Assembly: GCF_048771995.1 (NCBI RefSeq)
Contig: NC_133027.1
Span: 61,751,501 to 61,815,500, forward strand
DNA: 64,000 nt
Reading direction: 5' to 3'
DNA from: Taeniopygia guttata
Lineage: Eukaryota > Chordata > Aves > Passeriformes > Estrildidae
Shown here piece after piece: positions 13,492-23,181 of the stretch. Within the stretch, counting starts at the first letter, position 1; each line of letters opens with the position of its first letter. The position numbers and the translations under genes are program-made. The notes beneath the pieces were generated by a model. The model did no database searches and was not told the origin of the DNA. It saw nothing but the letters and a program-made list of their open reading frames with translations.

Positions 13492-14122
13492 GCAGAGTGT
13501 CGGAATCTGAGGTATTGATGATTCTGAGATTGTAGAAAGTCTCTGTCTTTCTGCCCCATTGCCAAAGAAGAAGCCATAATTCGTCTGTGCTGTTTTCAAG
13601 GTTGTTTATTCTTGCTTATCTCCAACATGTTCTGCTGCCCTGCCGCAGGTCTGTCCTGCAGGGCAGCGTGCGGGGCTCTGCCCCCAGTGGGATGTTACAA
13701 ACATTATATACCAGAAACTACGTGTGCTATATTTACAATAATGTGCCAATATCTGTCACCTACGTTGAACATTGTGTCCCCAGCCTAAACCAATAGAAAA
13801 ATGCCAACACTACAGTGAAATGTGGAGGGCATGAAGAAGGAGAAAAATGACAAGGTACACCCAATTTCCTCCATCTTGTCCCCTTTGAACCCCTAATCTA
13901 GAAACCTAAAATTTTACTTTTGCACCCGTGCCACACTTAATTATTACTCATATCAAACACTCAGAGCTTGTAATTCATCCTGTAAGATTGAAAACTCTTT
14001 TCCATGGACAGAGATCACAGACAGTGTCTCTCAGGGCTCTGTACAGGGGGGTTCCTGACCCCTGCCAGGGTCCCAGGCCTTCCAGGGCAGCCAGAGGGAA
14101 GCCCTGGATTCCCACAGCAGAG
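13492..14122 (-). mobile_element. Solo LTR of ERVK-like endogenous retrovirus, with 6-bp TSD
   Basis: The LTR proper is 13498-14116 (619 bp). The 6-bp sequence GCAGAG is found directly before (13492-13497) and after it (14117-14122), a perfect target duplication; a 6-bp duplication is typical of ERVK/betaretrovirus-like elements. Read on the minus strand it begins TGTGGG and ends CGACA, i.e. TG...CA ends. A TATA-like box (minus strand of 13704-13710) is followed by an AATAAA poly(A) signal (minus strand of 13605-13610), which sets the orientation. No retroviral coding sequence adjoins it, so it is a solo LTR left by recombination. It is about 95% identical to the copy at 41394-42014. The open frames inside it are not genes. 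Confidence 0.88.
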
Positions 14123-17100
14123 AAGAGAAGGAAGAGGCACAAGGAAATATACACAGAAGGGGGGCAAAAAGGTTGTATATGAGCTAAACCAGAGCATATT
14201 TGCAATTGTTGTTTTGTCAGCCAGAAATACAGTTCCTTCTATAGCCTCAAGCAGGAAACAGGAGGGAAAAAGAAAAGCTGTAAAAGGTGTATTTTTTTAA
14301 ACAGGAGATACTAGTTAAAGAACAGTATCAAAACATTTTTACTATGTTAATTGGTTAATTAAAGTAATTGTAGTTGACAGCATCCCTTTAATTGCATGAC
14401 CCTTTGTAAGTGCGTTCTTTGTTTTGTTTCCTATGGGAATTGCTTTAAGTGTCAGTTGGAGTTCTCACAGAGAGTAAGTTAAAACTTGCTCAGCTGAATG
14501 GAAAATAGGGAAGAGGTTTCAGGTTAAACTATATTTTTCTGGTGTTTCTAGGAAATCAATGAAAGAAAGACAAATTGATGCCAACACTTTTTAAAGTACT
14601 TGGTTGTGAAGTATTGCCACCCCTGGCAAGTCATGATGAGCTGGCTTATCTAACAGCCCATCACTACTGGAAGCAAGGTCCTGCTCTCCCTTACTTTTCT
14701 GTCTTTAAGCTAAATGGTAGTTTGAATGAATAGTATCTCATGTCCTCATGTTTTGCCAGCTCTTGCATCCTATGGAATGCCTCCATGAGTACATCTGGTT
14801 GAGCCTGAAGTTCAGCAGCAGCCTAGACCAATCCAGCTGCTGCCTACAGTCCTAGTCTCTGCGCCTTTATATACATTCAAGTTTATAGAATAGATATTTT
14901 TTAAAGAGGAAAGGTCTTTTCTCTTTCACTTCCCTTTCCCTGGGCATTCTGTTCCTGCCCCTCCCTTGTTGCAGTCCTTTGTCATGCTTTGTCATGTCCT
15001 TTGCCAAGTCATTTCAGCACATTAAAGCAGCAGAAAATTAACTTCCTGAAAAAAGGAAAAAAAGTGAATAGTTGTAATAGTTGTTGTTGGGGTGTTTTTT
15101 GGTTTTTTTTTTTTTGTTTGTTTGTTTGTTTGGGTTTTTTTGGTTTTTTGCTTGTTTGTTTGGTTGGTTTTGTTGTTTTTTGGTTTTTTTTTTTTTTTTA
15201 ATTCTGCTGATATTCTTGTACCAAGTCAGCTCTGCAAAACATCCGGTAAACTGTGGTGAGTCTGCAAGGGAGAGGATGGGAGGATCTGAGGAGAGGACAG
15301 AGCAACAGCCACCGTGGGTTCAGGCGCAAGGAAACGTGGAGCAAGAGAGGCTTTCCTCGCTTGGTGCTGGTGAGCTGCGAGCTTTGCTCAGCACTTGCTC
15401 ATCTTTTGTCACTTCACTTTTGGTCATCTTGTGGCAGCCAGCTGGCCCCTGGTCAGTCTGTGGGCAGGCTCTCCTTAGCCACAGTGCGTGGTGCTGGCGT
15501 CACATGCGGAGCATCGTGCACATCGTGGGGCACAGAGGGGTGCCTGTGATGGGAAGAGGAAATCCAGCTTGCTTCATCCACCGCCCACACTGACGCTTGT
15601 CTTTACATTAATTGTGCAGAATGCAAAGAATGAGACCTGGTTCAACAGTAGGGAGTTGAAAACGGCCAGAAAACACCCAGAAACTGAAAAGCAGGTGTGT
15701 GGTAAAGAGTACAGATAGGTGTGACCCATCATAATTTATTTATTTCTCAGAAGTGCTACATTCATTTCCCATACATATTCCTAAAAAACAAAAAAATATA
15801 TATATTTTAAAGAGGAAGCCCACTGGGGAAAAAAAAAAAAAAACAACTGGCTTGACGAAGTAGGATTAGGATATTGGAAATTTCTGTACAGTACCAACTT
15901 CATTAATGATGCTGTTCTGTATCTACAAGGCACTTCACAGGGAAGCAAAGCAACAAAGAAATTCACAACAATGTAATTCACTCCACTCTTTGTACAGTGT
16001 ACTCTACTAACACATGATGGAAGACTAAGGAAAATTATTTCCTGGCTCTAGTGAGGGAACTTTTGATGTGACTGGTAACACTGGAAAATGTGGGGGTTTT
16101 CCTCATGTAACTGTACTTTCCTGGCCCTTTCTTTTGGCTGGCTCATGTTCTGTATCAGTGTCGCAGAATGAAATATATTTTTTTCCCCTTCAGTCAGTTT
16201 AGAGGAAGACAAAATGTTCAATAGACTTAAAATACCACACTGACAATTTCATGCAATGCTCATCTTTATTTTTTCAGTTGAAATTGTAAGATTTTGAGAC
16301 AGTCTGCCTTCATCTTTGGAAACAGTCATTGATCAGGGAAGCATGGCCAATTCCAAAAATTTCTGGATTTTAATTGCATTTTAAGGAGAAAATGAAAAAG
16401 CTCTCTTACCTCATCTTGCCTTCTAAACTTATGCACCGCAGAGAAGTAATATATGTTACACTTTGTTAGAAGGCTGTACAATAAATGACAGTCATCTTGG
16501 TCTTTCAAAAGCAAGACTTAAGAGACACTTAGCAGCTTTTGGACCTACAAATCCCTATTTTTAAAATTCTTTAGAGAGATTCTGATGTGCATCCTCACTC
16601 TCTATTCCTGCCAGCTCCTATGAAATGTAATATTTCTAGTTTGCACAAAACATTTTGCAAGGAAATTAAGTATTTTCACAAAATGAATAGTTGGTAAGAC
16701 TCTAAAATGATGGCAGGGAGAGGTAACTTCTGAAAAACAGCAAAGAAAAGGGAGAGAAATATTTGGTCAGAAAAACAGGTATATTGTAGAAAACTCTTAG
16801 GATTATTTGCTCTTAACATTGTAAACCGGCATGTACTGTAGCATTCAGCAAGTATAGAATGTGAAAGACACTGACAGTGTCTTGCATGGCAATGGTATTA
16901 TTGCTACTTTGTTTGATTTTTTTCATTTATTTTTCAAAATTAATTGTGAAAGGTGTCTAAAATGTGCCTAGAAAACATGTCCACAGCAATGCCTAAATTA
17001 CTTTCTACCTGTAAGAATAGCAGGACTTTCAGTTAAATATTTGACACTTGAAGTATTTTAGATATTTGTTGATATAAGCCTCCTTTTTTGATTGGAAGCA

Positions 17101-19230
17101 AAAAGCAATTTGGCAGTGTTGGATATATGGTGTACAGAGACCTTATGTCCAAAATGCTGCAGTTTGCTAGTTTGTGTTTATTCTATCACTTCAATACTTT
17201 TCCTGATACTGCTTCCAACACATTCAAGCAGATTCTGCCATGAAGCATGGTAACAGATATTCTATATATCTAAGGTGACATGTCATCAGAGCAAATTAGC
17301 TTCCCTGTTGTTTCAAGACTTGCCCTTGTGACACCTCCACACTGTAGACAGGGTAAGAGACAGGAATTTGCAGCAGCAACAGCTTTTTCATTAGTATTTG
17401 CCTAACAGAAAGATAGTCTTGGTTTCTTTTAAGCTCAGTAACATTGCTGCATCATATTCATCTTTTGCATGAGATCAACCAGAGTCACAGCTAAGAAATC
17501 AGAAGAGTACATACTGCAACACATGGACCTACAAAGTTTTTTTTGGAAGGAGAATATTTGTCCTACGTACAGTAAGATTTCAACTATTTAGTGCCTCAAA
17601 CCAATTTTCATTAATGTGAATAAACAATAAATACTTTGAGGGATAATGTTGAATCATGTGAAATATTACTGTATTTAGTGCTTTTTGTAGGGGAGTTTTC
17701 AAATTGTATTGAAAAAAATCTTCAAAGAGGTATTGATGCAAAATATGATGAACACTTTAAATTCCAATGCAATACTAGTACTGAGACTAAATTTTTAGGG
17801 ACTAAAATAGGCTATAGTGAAAAGTACAATGTGTAGGACTGGATGATCCTGGTAGAATCAAAATAGATTTACTATTGAAAATAAAAGTGTGCTTGTTCTC
17901 CGAGTTTGACTTTTAGAAATATTCTTCCCAGCACTCCTCAAATTCCTCTATGTATTTCTCTCAGTTAATATGCCTGAGGTTCACTTCTCAACTACAATGC
18001 CTTAAAACCCAGGGAAAGACTGTGGCATGAGACAGCAGCTTGAATGAGGTGCTGGTATTGTTTACAAGTGTTTCACTTTTGAAGAGTGTTTCTGAAATTA
18101 GCCTGAGTGCTACCTGTGAAGATAAGCCAACAATGACATTTTTCCAAAAACCATTAGCTCTATTTGTGAAAGTTTAAAATATTCCATAATCTCAGGGGAG
18201 AACAGTGCCATTTGACATGATGCAGTCATCAATATTGTCAAAGCACTGAAGACAGAGCTCCAGTAATATGCTAACAGAAACCTGATGAAGACTAAAAATG
18301 CTTGTCAGTGAACCAAAAAAAATCTGTCAGCAGCCTTCTGAATACACACAGGTGCTGTATTCATTAAGAAAGAAAGGTTATTAGCTGTTTATAAAGAGCA
18401 TTTCAAAGAATAAGAAATGCTGTGATATCTAAGTTATGAGATTGCAGGCAAACTGTTGATAACAGGAACTACAAGAGGAGGAAGAGATGGGAAGGAATAA
18501 CGTAGCAGCATGTATTATATGTGTGGGAAAAGGATGCCAATGCATTTTCATGAGAGATGATATCAGAAACTATTTTTACTTCCTGCTGCCAAAGGACTAC
18601 TTCTTTACACCTTGCAGAGGGAGACACCCTCCCATATTTTTCCCATGTGTCATTAACATTGCCAAAATTATTTCTGTGTATCAATAAAATGGACTGTAGA
18701 ATCACCAGGAGAGTGTCTACCAGGCTGTTCCGTGTAATTTGGTTATCAAAGTAATTCATTTCCTTCAAGGAAGGGGAAGTTATCTGTTGCTGGTATGGAT
18801 ATGTTCCACATATACCAGTATGTTCCACAGTCCCTTTGTTATCAGGCACTGTTTACGGATAAAGAATTAGCTTATTGCATTAAAGGGATAAATATTCCAT
18901 TTCAAAATTCAAAATCAAATTATGAAAACAGAAAACACATTGCCTGAGAAATCAGCTGTATCCTTATGTGTTTTTGCTGTCTCTCCTAGGACAACATTCA
19001 GCCCTGAGAGATGCAGGTGATTGTAATCAACGTTTTTTTTCTCAACTTTTTAAAAAAGTTTGCTCAGTTAGCTTTTGGTTTTTCTGAACTGTATTAATTC
19101 CTATTGCATATCCCAAACTAGTCTGTTCTCTATAGCTTACACAGCTCTGCTAGTAAATTGCAAAACTGTAAAAGATGAATCAAAATGAATCTTTGTTAGC
19201 ACTGCTTTATGCCTGCTTACCCATTGAAGA
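14123..19230. other. Intergenic DNA between the solo LTR and the CR1 pair
   Basis: AT-rich intergenic sequence with no recognisable gene. It holds a T-rich simple tract (15092-15199) and an A-run of about 16 near 15830. About 15240-15600 is more GC-rich and has open frames on the plus strand, but their translations match no family I know and begin in low-complexity DNA. No named repeat was recognised in the remainder. Confidence 0.65.
15092..15199. repeat. T-rich low-complexity tract (TTTG/poly-T)
   Basis: About 108 bases made almost only of T and G, with runs of T interrupted by TTTG and TTGG units, ending in a run of about 16 T. The Phe/Leu/Trp-rich frames across it are artefacts of this composition. 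Confidence 0.9.
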
Positions 19231-19665
19231 CCATAAAATTACAGAATAATTTAGTTTGGAAAAGACCTTTATGATCATTGAGTCCAGCTGTAAACCTGGC
19301 ACTGCCAAATCCACCATGTCCCAAAGCACCACATCTACAATCTTTTAAATAAGTCCAGGCGTGGTGATTCCATCACTTCCCTGGGCAGCCTGTTCCAATG
19401 CTTCACTATACTCCTAATGTAGAATTTTTTCCCAATATCCAGTCTAAACCTTCCCTGGCACAACTTAAGGCCATTTCCTTTTGTCCTGTCGCTTGTTACT
19501 TAGGAGAAGAGACCAACCCCACCTGGCTACAACCTCCTTTCAGGTAGCTATAGAGAGCACTGAACTCTTCCCCTTTTCTCCAGGCTAAACAACCCCTGCT
19601 CCTTCAATTGCTCATCATAAGGTGCCCCAGACCTGTCACCAGCTTCATAGCTCTTCTTAGGATGC
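19231..19665 (-). mobile_element. CR1 LINE fragment, 3' end, minus orientation
   Basis: Read on the plus strand, this is the reverse complement of the avian CR1 3' end. It contains the characteristic blocks TTGGAAAAGACCTTTATGAT near 19257-19276, CCCTGGGCAGCCTGTTCCAA near 19380-19399, and TTTTCTCCAGGCTAAACAAC near 19574-19593, in the right order and spacing. It is 5'-truncated, as most CR1 copies are. It carries many point differences from the family consensus as I remember it, so it is not recent. Confidence 0.93.
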
Positions 19666-19925
19666 ATATGGAGAACATACTAGGCAGAAACAACAGCAAG
19701 TAGCTTTGAGAGTGGTTCTGCCAGGGAAGCTTCCCTGGGCTTTCTGCAGGCACCGCTGCCACCAGTGCCCATGTGAGAAGGGCTTGCTGCAGGATGGCAT
19801 TTATAGGAAAGCTTTCCCTTTGTGGCTCATACCTTCTGGCATGTGCAGTACTTTCTGGGATGTGAAGTCAGGAGACAGTGAGGGTCTGTACAAACATGTC
19901 AGTGTTGGTGGACAAATCTTGTACT
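19666..19925. other. Spacer between the two CR1 fragments
   Basis: About 260 bp that I cannot assign to CR1 by eye. It holds a perfect 18-bp palindrome at 19721-19738 (CCAGGGAAGCTTCCCTGG). It might be an upstream CR1 portion too diverged to recognise, or unique DNA trapped between two insertions. The frame running from here into the plus-strand CR1 is not a gene. Confidence 0.45.
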
Positions 19926-20550
19926 TCCAGCAGTGTGCACACGTGGAAAAGAAGACCAATGGCCATCCTGGCCTACATCAGGAATGGTGTGGCCAGCAGG
20001 ACAGGGAGGTCATTTTTCCCCTGTACTTGGCAGTGGTGAGGAAGCACCTTGAGTACTGTGTCCGGTTCTGGGCCCCTCACTTTAGGAAGGATGCTGAGAT
20101 CAGGAGCGTGTCTGGAGAGGGGCAACAAGGCTGTTTGAAGGTTTGGAACACAAGTCCTAGGAGAAGTGGCTGAGGGAGCTAGAGTTGTTTAGCCTGGAAA
20201 ACAGGAGGCTCAAGGAAAAACCTTATCACTCCCTACAAAAACCCAAAAGGAGGTTCTAGCCAGATGGAGGTTGGTCTCTTCTCTCAGGCAACCGGCAATA
20301 GGACATGAGGACACAGTCTTAAACTGCCCCAAGAGAAGTTCAGGTTGGAAGAAGTTCTTCACAAGAAGGGTGACTGAACATTGGAATGCACTGCCCACAG
20401 AGGTGGTGTAGTCACCATGTCTGGAATTGTTTTTAAGATAAGACTGTGTGGCGCTTAGTGCCATAGTCCAGTTGACAAGATGGTGTTCCTTCATACACTG
20501 GGCATGCTGATCTCAAAGGCCTTTTCCAACCTAGCTGGCTCCGTGATTCC
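19926..20550 (+). mobile_element. CR1 LINE fragment, 3' end, plus orientation
   Basis: Sense-strand avian CR1. Recognisable blocks in order include a version of the reverse-transcriptase C-terminal region (GGCCATCCTGGCCTACATCA near 19961), CCCCTGTACTTGGCAGTGGT near 20018, TTGTTTAGCCTGGAAAACAG near 20186, GTTGGTCTCTTCTCTCAGGC near 20270, and the terminal TTTTCCAACC...GTGATTCC that ends at 20550. It is 5'-truncated with small internal changes and encodes no intact protein. Its 3' end directly borders the ZDHHC14 CpG island. Confidence 0.93.
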
Positions 20551-20968
20551 AGCAGCAGATGGAGCGTGTGGATGCCGCCAGTAGAGCAGTGAAGCACTGG
20601 CACGCACGAGGAGCGGGGACAGCCGCACGCTGGCCCCGCACCGCTGCACCGAGCACTTGGGCGGGGGGCAGAAGCGACCACCCAGCACCGGGTGACCCGG
20701 AACGCGGGGGGGCGGCGCGGCTCCCGACGGGACGGATTAGGGGCTCCAGCGCCGGCCTTCCGGCCTGGCTGAGAGACAAACTCGGACGCAATCCTCCGCG
20801 GCGGGGGAGGGCACGGGGCTGCCCAGGGAAAAGCGGGGCCGTGCACGGGGCACGGATGCAGTGCAGGCTGGGCAGAGTCTCCGCCCGCCGAGAACCGCCG
20901 GGACAGCGCAGCGCAGCTCAGCTCAGTTCGGCCTGGCCCTGCCCCGCCCCGCCGGGACGGCTCGGAGG

Positions 20969-20990
20969 GCATGCTGGGACTTGTAGTCCC
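20969..20990 (-). promoter_or_regulatory. ZNF143 (SBS)-like site 1
   Basis: On the minus strand this reads GGGACTACAAGTCCCAGCAT followed by GC, very close to the known ZNF143/STAF element ACTACAATTCCCAGCATGC that occurs near vertebrate CpG-island transcription starts. Binding here is inferred from the motif only. Confidence 0.7.
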
Positions 20991-21036
20991 GCGCGACGCC
21001 GTCCCGCCTCCGGCAGCAAAACTACAACTGAGCGAA

Positions 21037-21055
21037 ACTACAACTCCCGGCGGGC
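21037..21055 (+). promoter_or_regulatory. ZNF143 (SBS)-like site 2
   Basis: ACTACAACTCCCGGCGGGC on the plus strand, a second ZNF143/STAF-like element 46 bp after the first and in the opposite orientation. A half-match, ACTACAACTG, lies between them at 21021-21030. Confidence 0.65.
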
Positions 21056-22301
21056 GGAGGGGCGTGTCTCGGGCGCCGTGTCCGAGCCCGCACGGGGCGG
21101 GGGCCGCTGCCGCTAGGTCGGGCCGCGCGGGCGGGGCTTCTCCGTGTCCACCGTTCGCTGGCGGGACTCGCCCGCTTCGGCCCGGTAGCGGCAGCGGGGC
21201 GGGACGCGGCTGCCGCCCGGGGCTAACAGCACACACCGCTCGCGGCTCAGCGGAGCGTGGGTCGGGGGCGGCTCGGCTGAGCGGGAGGCGGCGGCGGTGG
21301 CAGTGGGAGCGGGGCTCCAGGGCGGACACCGCTGCCCGGCTCGCCGCCCTGCGCTTCCAGCCCGGCCGGCGGGGAGGCTGCCTGCGGGGAGGTGGCGATG
21401 GAGAAGAGTTAGTGCAGTCACCGCGCTCCGGTGGCCGGGGAGAGGGCCGGGCCGGGCCGGTTGGCGCGAGGGACGTGCTGCCCTGTGGCTGAGTGACCGG
21501 CCGGCTGGGAGCGGCGGAGGGTGCGCGCCCCTGTGGTCCCGTCCCCCGCCGGCTCCTCCCGCGGGCGGGCGGGCGGCCGGCGCTGCGGTGGTTACCGCCT
21601 CCCCCTGAAAATGAAGAGGTGGTGGCAGCTGCTGCTTCGGGGTCTGGCTGCCGGGGGCAAACCTGGATAGAAGCTCGCAAAGAAGGGTGAAGAGAAAGTC
21701 GCCGCTCTCTGGTTGGCGAAGGGGGAAGCCGGGCGTTTTTCTCACCTTGCTGCGGGGCCGGAGCACAGCGAAGCCGGGGACGCCGGCGGGGAGCCGCTCC
21801 TGCGCGCCGGGGGAGGGGGCGGGATGCGGGGGGGGCCCCGGCACCGCCGCGGGCCGTGGGCGAGAGCCTGCGGCGGGGCGGGGTGCGAGCGGCCGCGGCG
21901 GCGCTGAGCCGGGCGGCGAGGATGGTGCGGGGAGGGAGAAGTCCTGGCAGAGATCTAGCGGCGGAGAAGCTTCCCCGTCCCCTGCCTCCCAACCTCCCTC
22001 CCGCGGGGCCGAGGCGCTGGGGAGCATGAGGCGGCGGCGGGGACCTGTTGTGTAGGGGGACGCGCGGGCAGGGAGGATGAGGAGGACCCGCTCCCGAAGC
22101 GCTGGTGTCTGTCGGCGACCGGCCGTGCCCCGGGCTGCCACGGGCTCGGGAGAATCCCTTCCTGTGGAGTGGTGACAGGGGAGCCCTGCGCCCCTCGGTC
22201 TGCGCGGAGCGGCGGCCGCTTCCCGCTGGACTGCGGCTTCAGGAAGAGGAGAGCTTCAAGTGTTCTTCGGAAGCTGGAGTTGCAGCCTGGTTCCTTTCTT
22301 G

Positions 22302-22930
22302 CCTTTTTTTTTTTCTTATTTTTCTTTTTTTTTTTTCCTCCCCTCCCCCTTAATGATTTGTTTCGCGTGTCTCTCGAGGGAACGTCTTAGGAATGGTCAT
22401 TTTTAGCAGTGGAATCTGCTGCGCAAAGGAGGATTATAACAAATCTCTATGAATGATAGACTCGATTGCTAAACCTTGCCTTGACCAACCTTCTGACCCT
22501 CGGAGAAAACTCTCAGGGTGTGCGTGGGAAGGAAAAAACCTTCCCATTTGAAAATAAACTTGATTTAAAAAGACTTGATTTTTTTTTTTTAAACCTAATT
22601 GATTTATAATTACTTTTTTTTTTTCTTTTTGTCCTGTTTTGTGATAAGTTGTTTTTAAAAGGATTGTCCTACGTGGCTGTTTTGTAACTGTTGGAGGAAG
22701 GAAGGATCCCTCTCAAGCGTTTCTGATGTGACAGCTTTGATTTCTGAAGAGTTAAGTGGTGTTTGCATGATACACCTATTGCTAGTCCAGTAGCAGACTT
22801 TTCATCATTTTATTTGCCTTTTTTATTAACTGGGGCTGGTGGAGAGGGCTCCCTTGGTCAGAAGAGTATTTGCACATATATATTTGTATATATTTTTGGT
22901 GGGGTTCCCCCCACATTTTACTCTTTCTTG
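22302..22930 (+). other. ZDHHC14: Probable ZDHHC14 5' UTR, 3' part
   Basis: Non-CpG DNA between the island and the ZDHHC14 start codon. It begins with a pyrimidine-rich tract (about 22302-22350, mostly T with C) that could also act as the polypyrimidine tract of a splice acceptor, so an intron in the 5' UTR cannot be excluded. The frame of the coding exon is open back to an ATG at 22763, but that translation is unlike the conserved N-terminus and its start context is weak. Confidence 0.55.
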
Positions 22931-23181
22931 ATGACTCCTGGAGGTGGTAGTGGGCCCATGAAAGACTGTGAATACAGTCAGATCAGCACACACAGCTCTT
23001 CGTCTCCCATGGAGTCTCCCCATAAGAAAAAGAAATCAGTTCCCAAGAGAAAATGGGAGGTTTTTCCTGGAAGAAACAAATTCTTCTGCAATGGGAGGAT
23101 CATGATGGCTCGACAGACTGGAGTCTTCTACCTGACTCTTGTTCTCATCTTGGTCACCAGTGGACTCTTCTTTGCATTTGA
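22931..23181 (+). CDS. ZDHHC14: ZDHHC14 first coding exon (partial gene)
   Basis: First coding exon of palmitoyltransferase ZDHHC14, a four-helix membrane enzyme of the ZDHHC9/14/18 group that attaches palmitate to cysteines of target proteins at endomembranes; PSD93 is one reported substrate in mammals. The exon gives 83 codons plus two bases. It begins [15 protein letters not shown], then a Ser-rich stretch, a basic patch (residues 31-41), the conserved [14 protein letters not shown] segment (42-55), and the first membrane helix (about 64-83). This follows the mammalian N-terminus almost residue for residue. It ends in GA before a strong donor, GTAAGT, at 23182; the split codon would become Asp as in mammals. 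The DHHC domain is in later exons. The start context is weak (TTG before ATG, A after). An in-frame Met at codon 10 (22958) is an alternative. Confidence 0.95.

Larger units (their letters stand above)
20560..22260. promoter_or_regulatory. ZDHHC14: CpG island / probable ZDHHC14 promoter and 5' UTR
   Basis: About 1.7 kb of extremely GC- and CpG-rich DNA immediately after the CR1 3' end. Many GC boxes (for example GGGCGGGGC at 21129-21137) and two ZNF143-like sites are present. The transcription start of ZDHHC14 most likely lies in this island, with the 5' UTR continuing to 22930, possibly unspliced; this is inference. If so, short upstream ORFs are present, such as ATG at 22026 to TAG at 22055. 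Long open frames on the minus strand here (up to 519 codons) are Pro/Arg/Ser/Ala-rich and result from GC content. Confidence 0.82.

Noticed and set aside
13928..14300. Short open frames over the LTR
   Set aside because: They lie inside a solo LTR or cross its edge; no retroviral gene product is encoded.
15081..15593. 170-codon plus-strand frame beginning in the T-rich tract
   Set aside because: The first third is Phe/Leu/Trp from poly-T; the rest has no family similarity and no splice or promoter support.
19706..20173. 155-codon frame in the CR1 region
   Set aside because: Its second half is CR1 LINE sequence with a broken frame; the first half is unassigned spacer. Not a host gene.
20433..21992. 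A 519-codon open frame on the minus strand through the CpG island
   Set aside because: It starts in GC-rich promoter DNA and runs into the antisense of a CR1. The translation is Pro/Arg/Ser/Ala-rich without any domain, as expected from few stop codons in GC-rich DNA.
22763..22930. N-terminal extension of ZDHHC14 starting at 22763
   Set aside because: In frame and open, but the conserved protein begins at 22931, the upstream ATG context is weak and the extension resembles nothing in the family.
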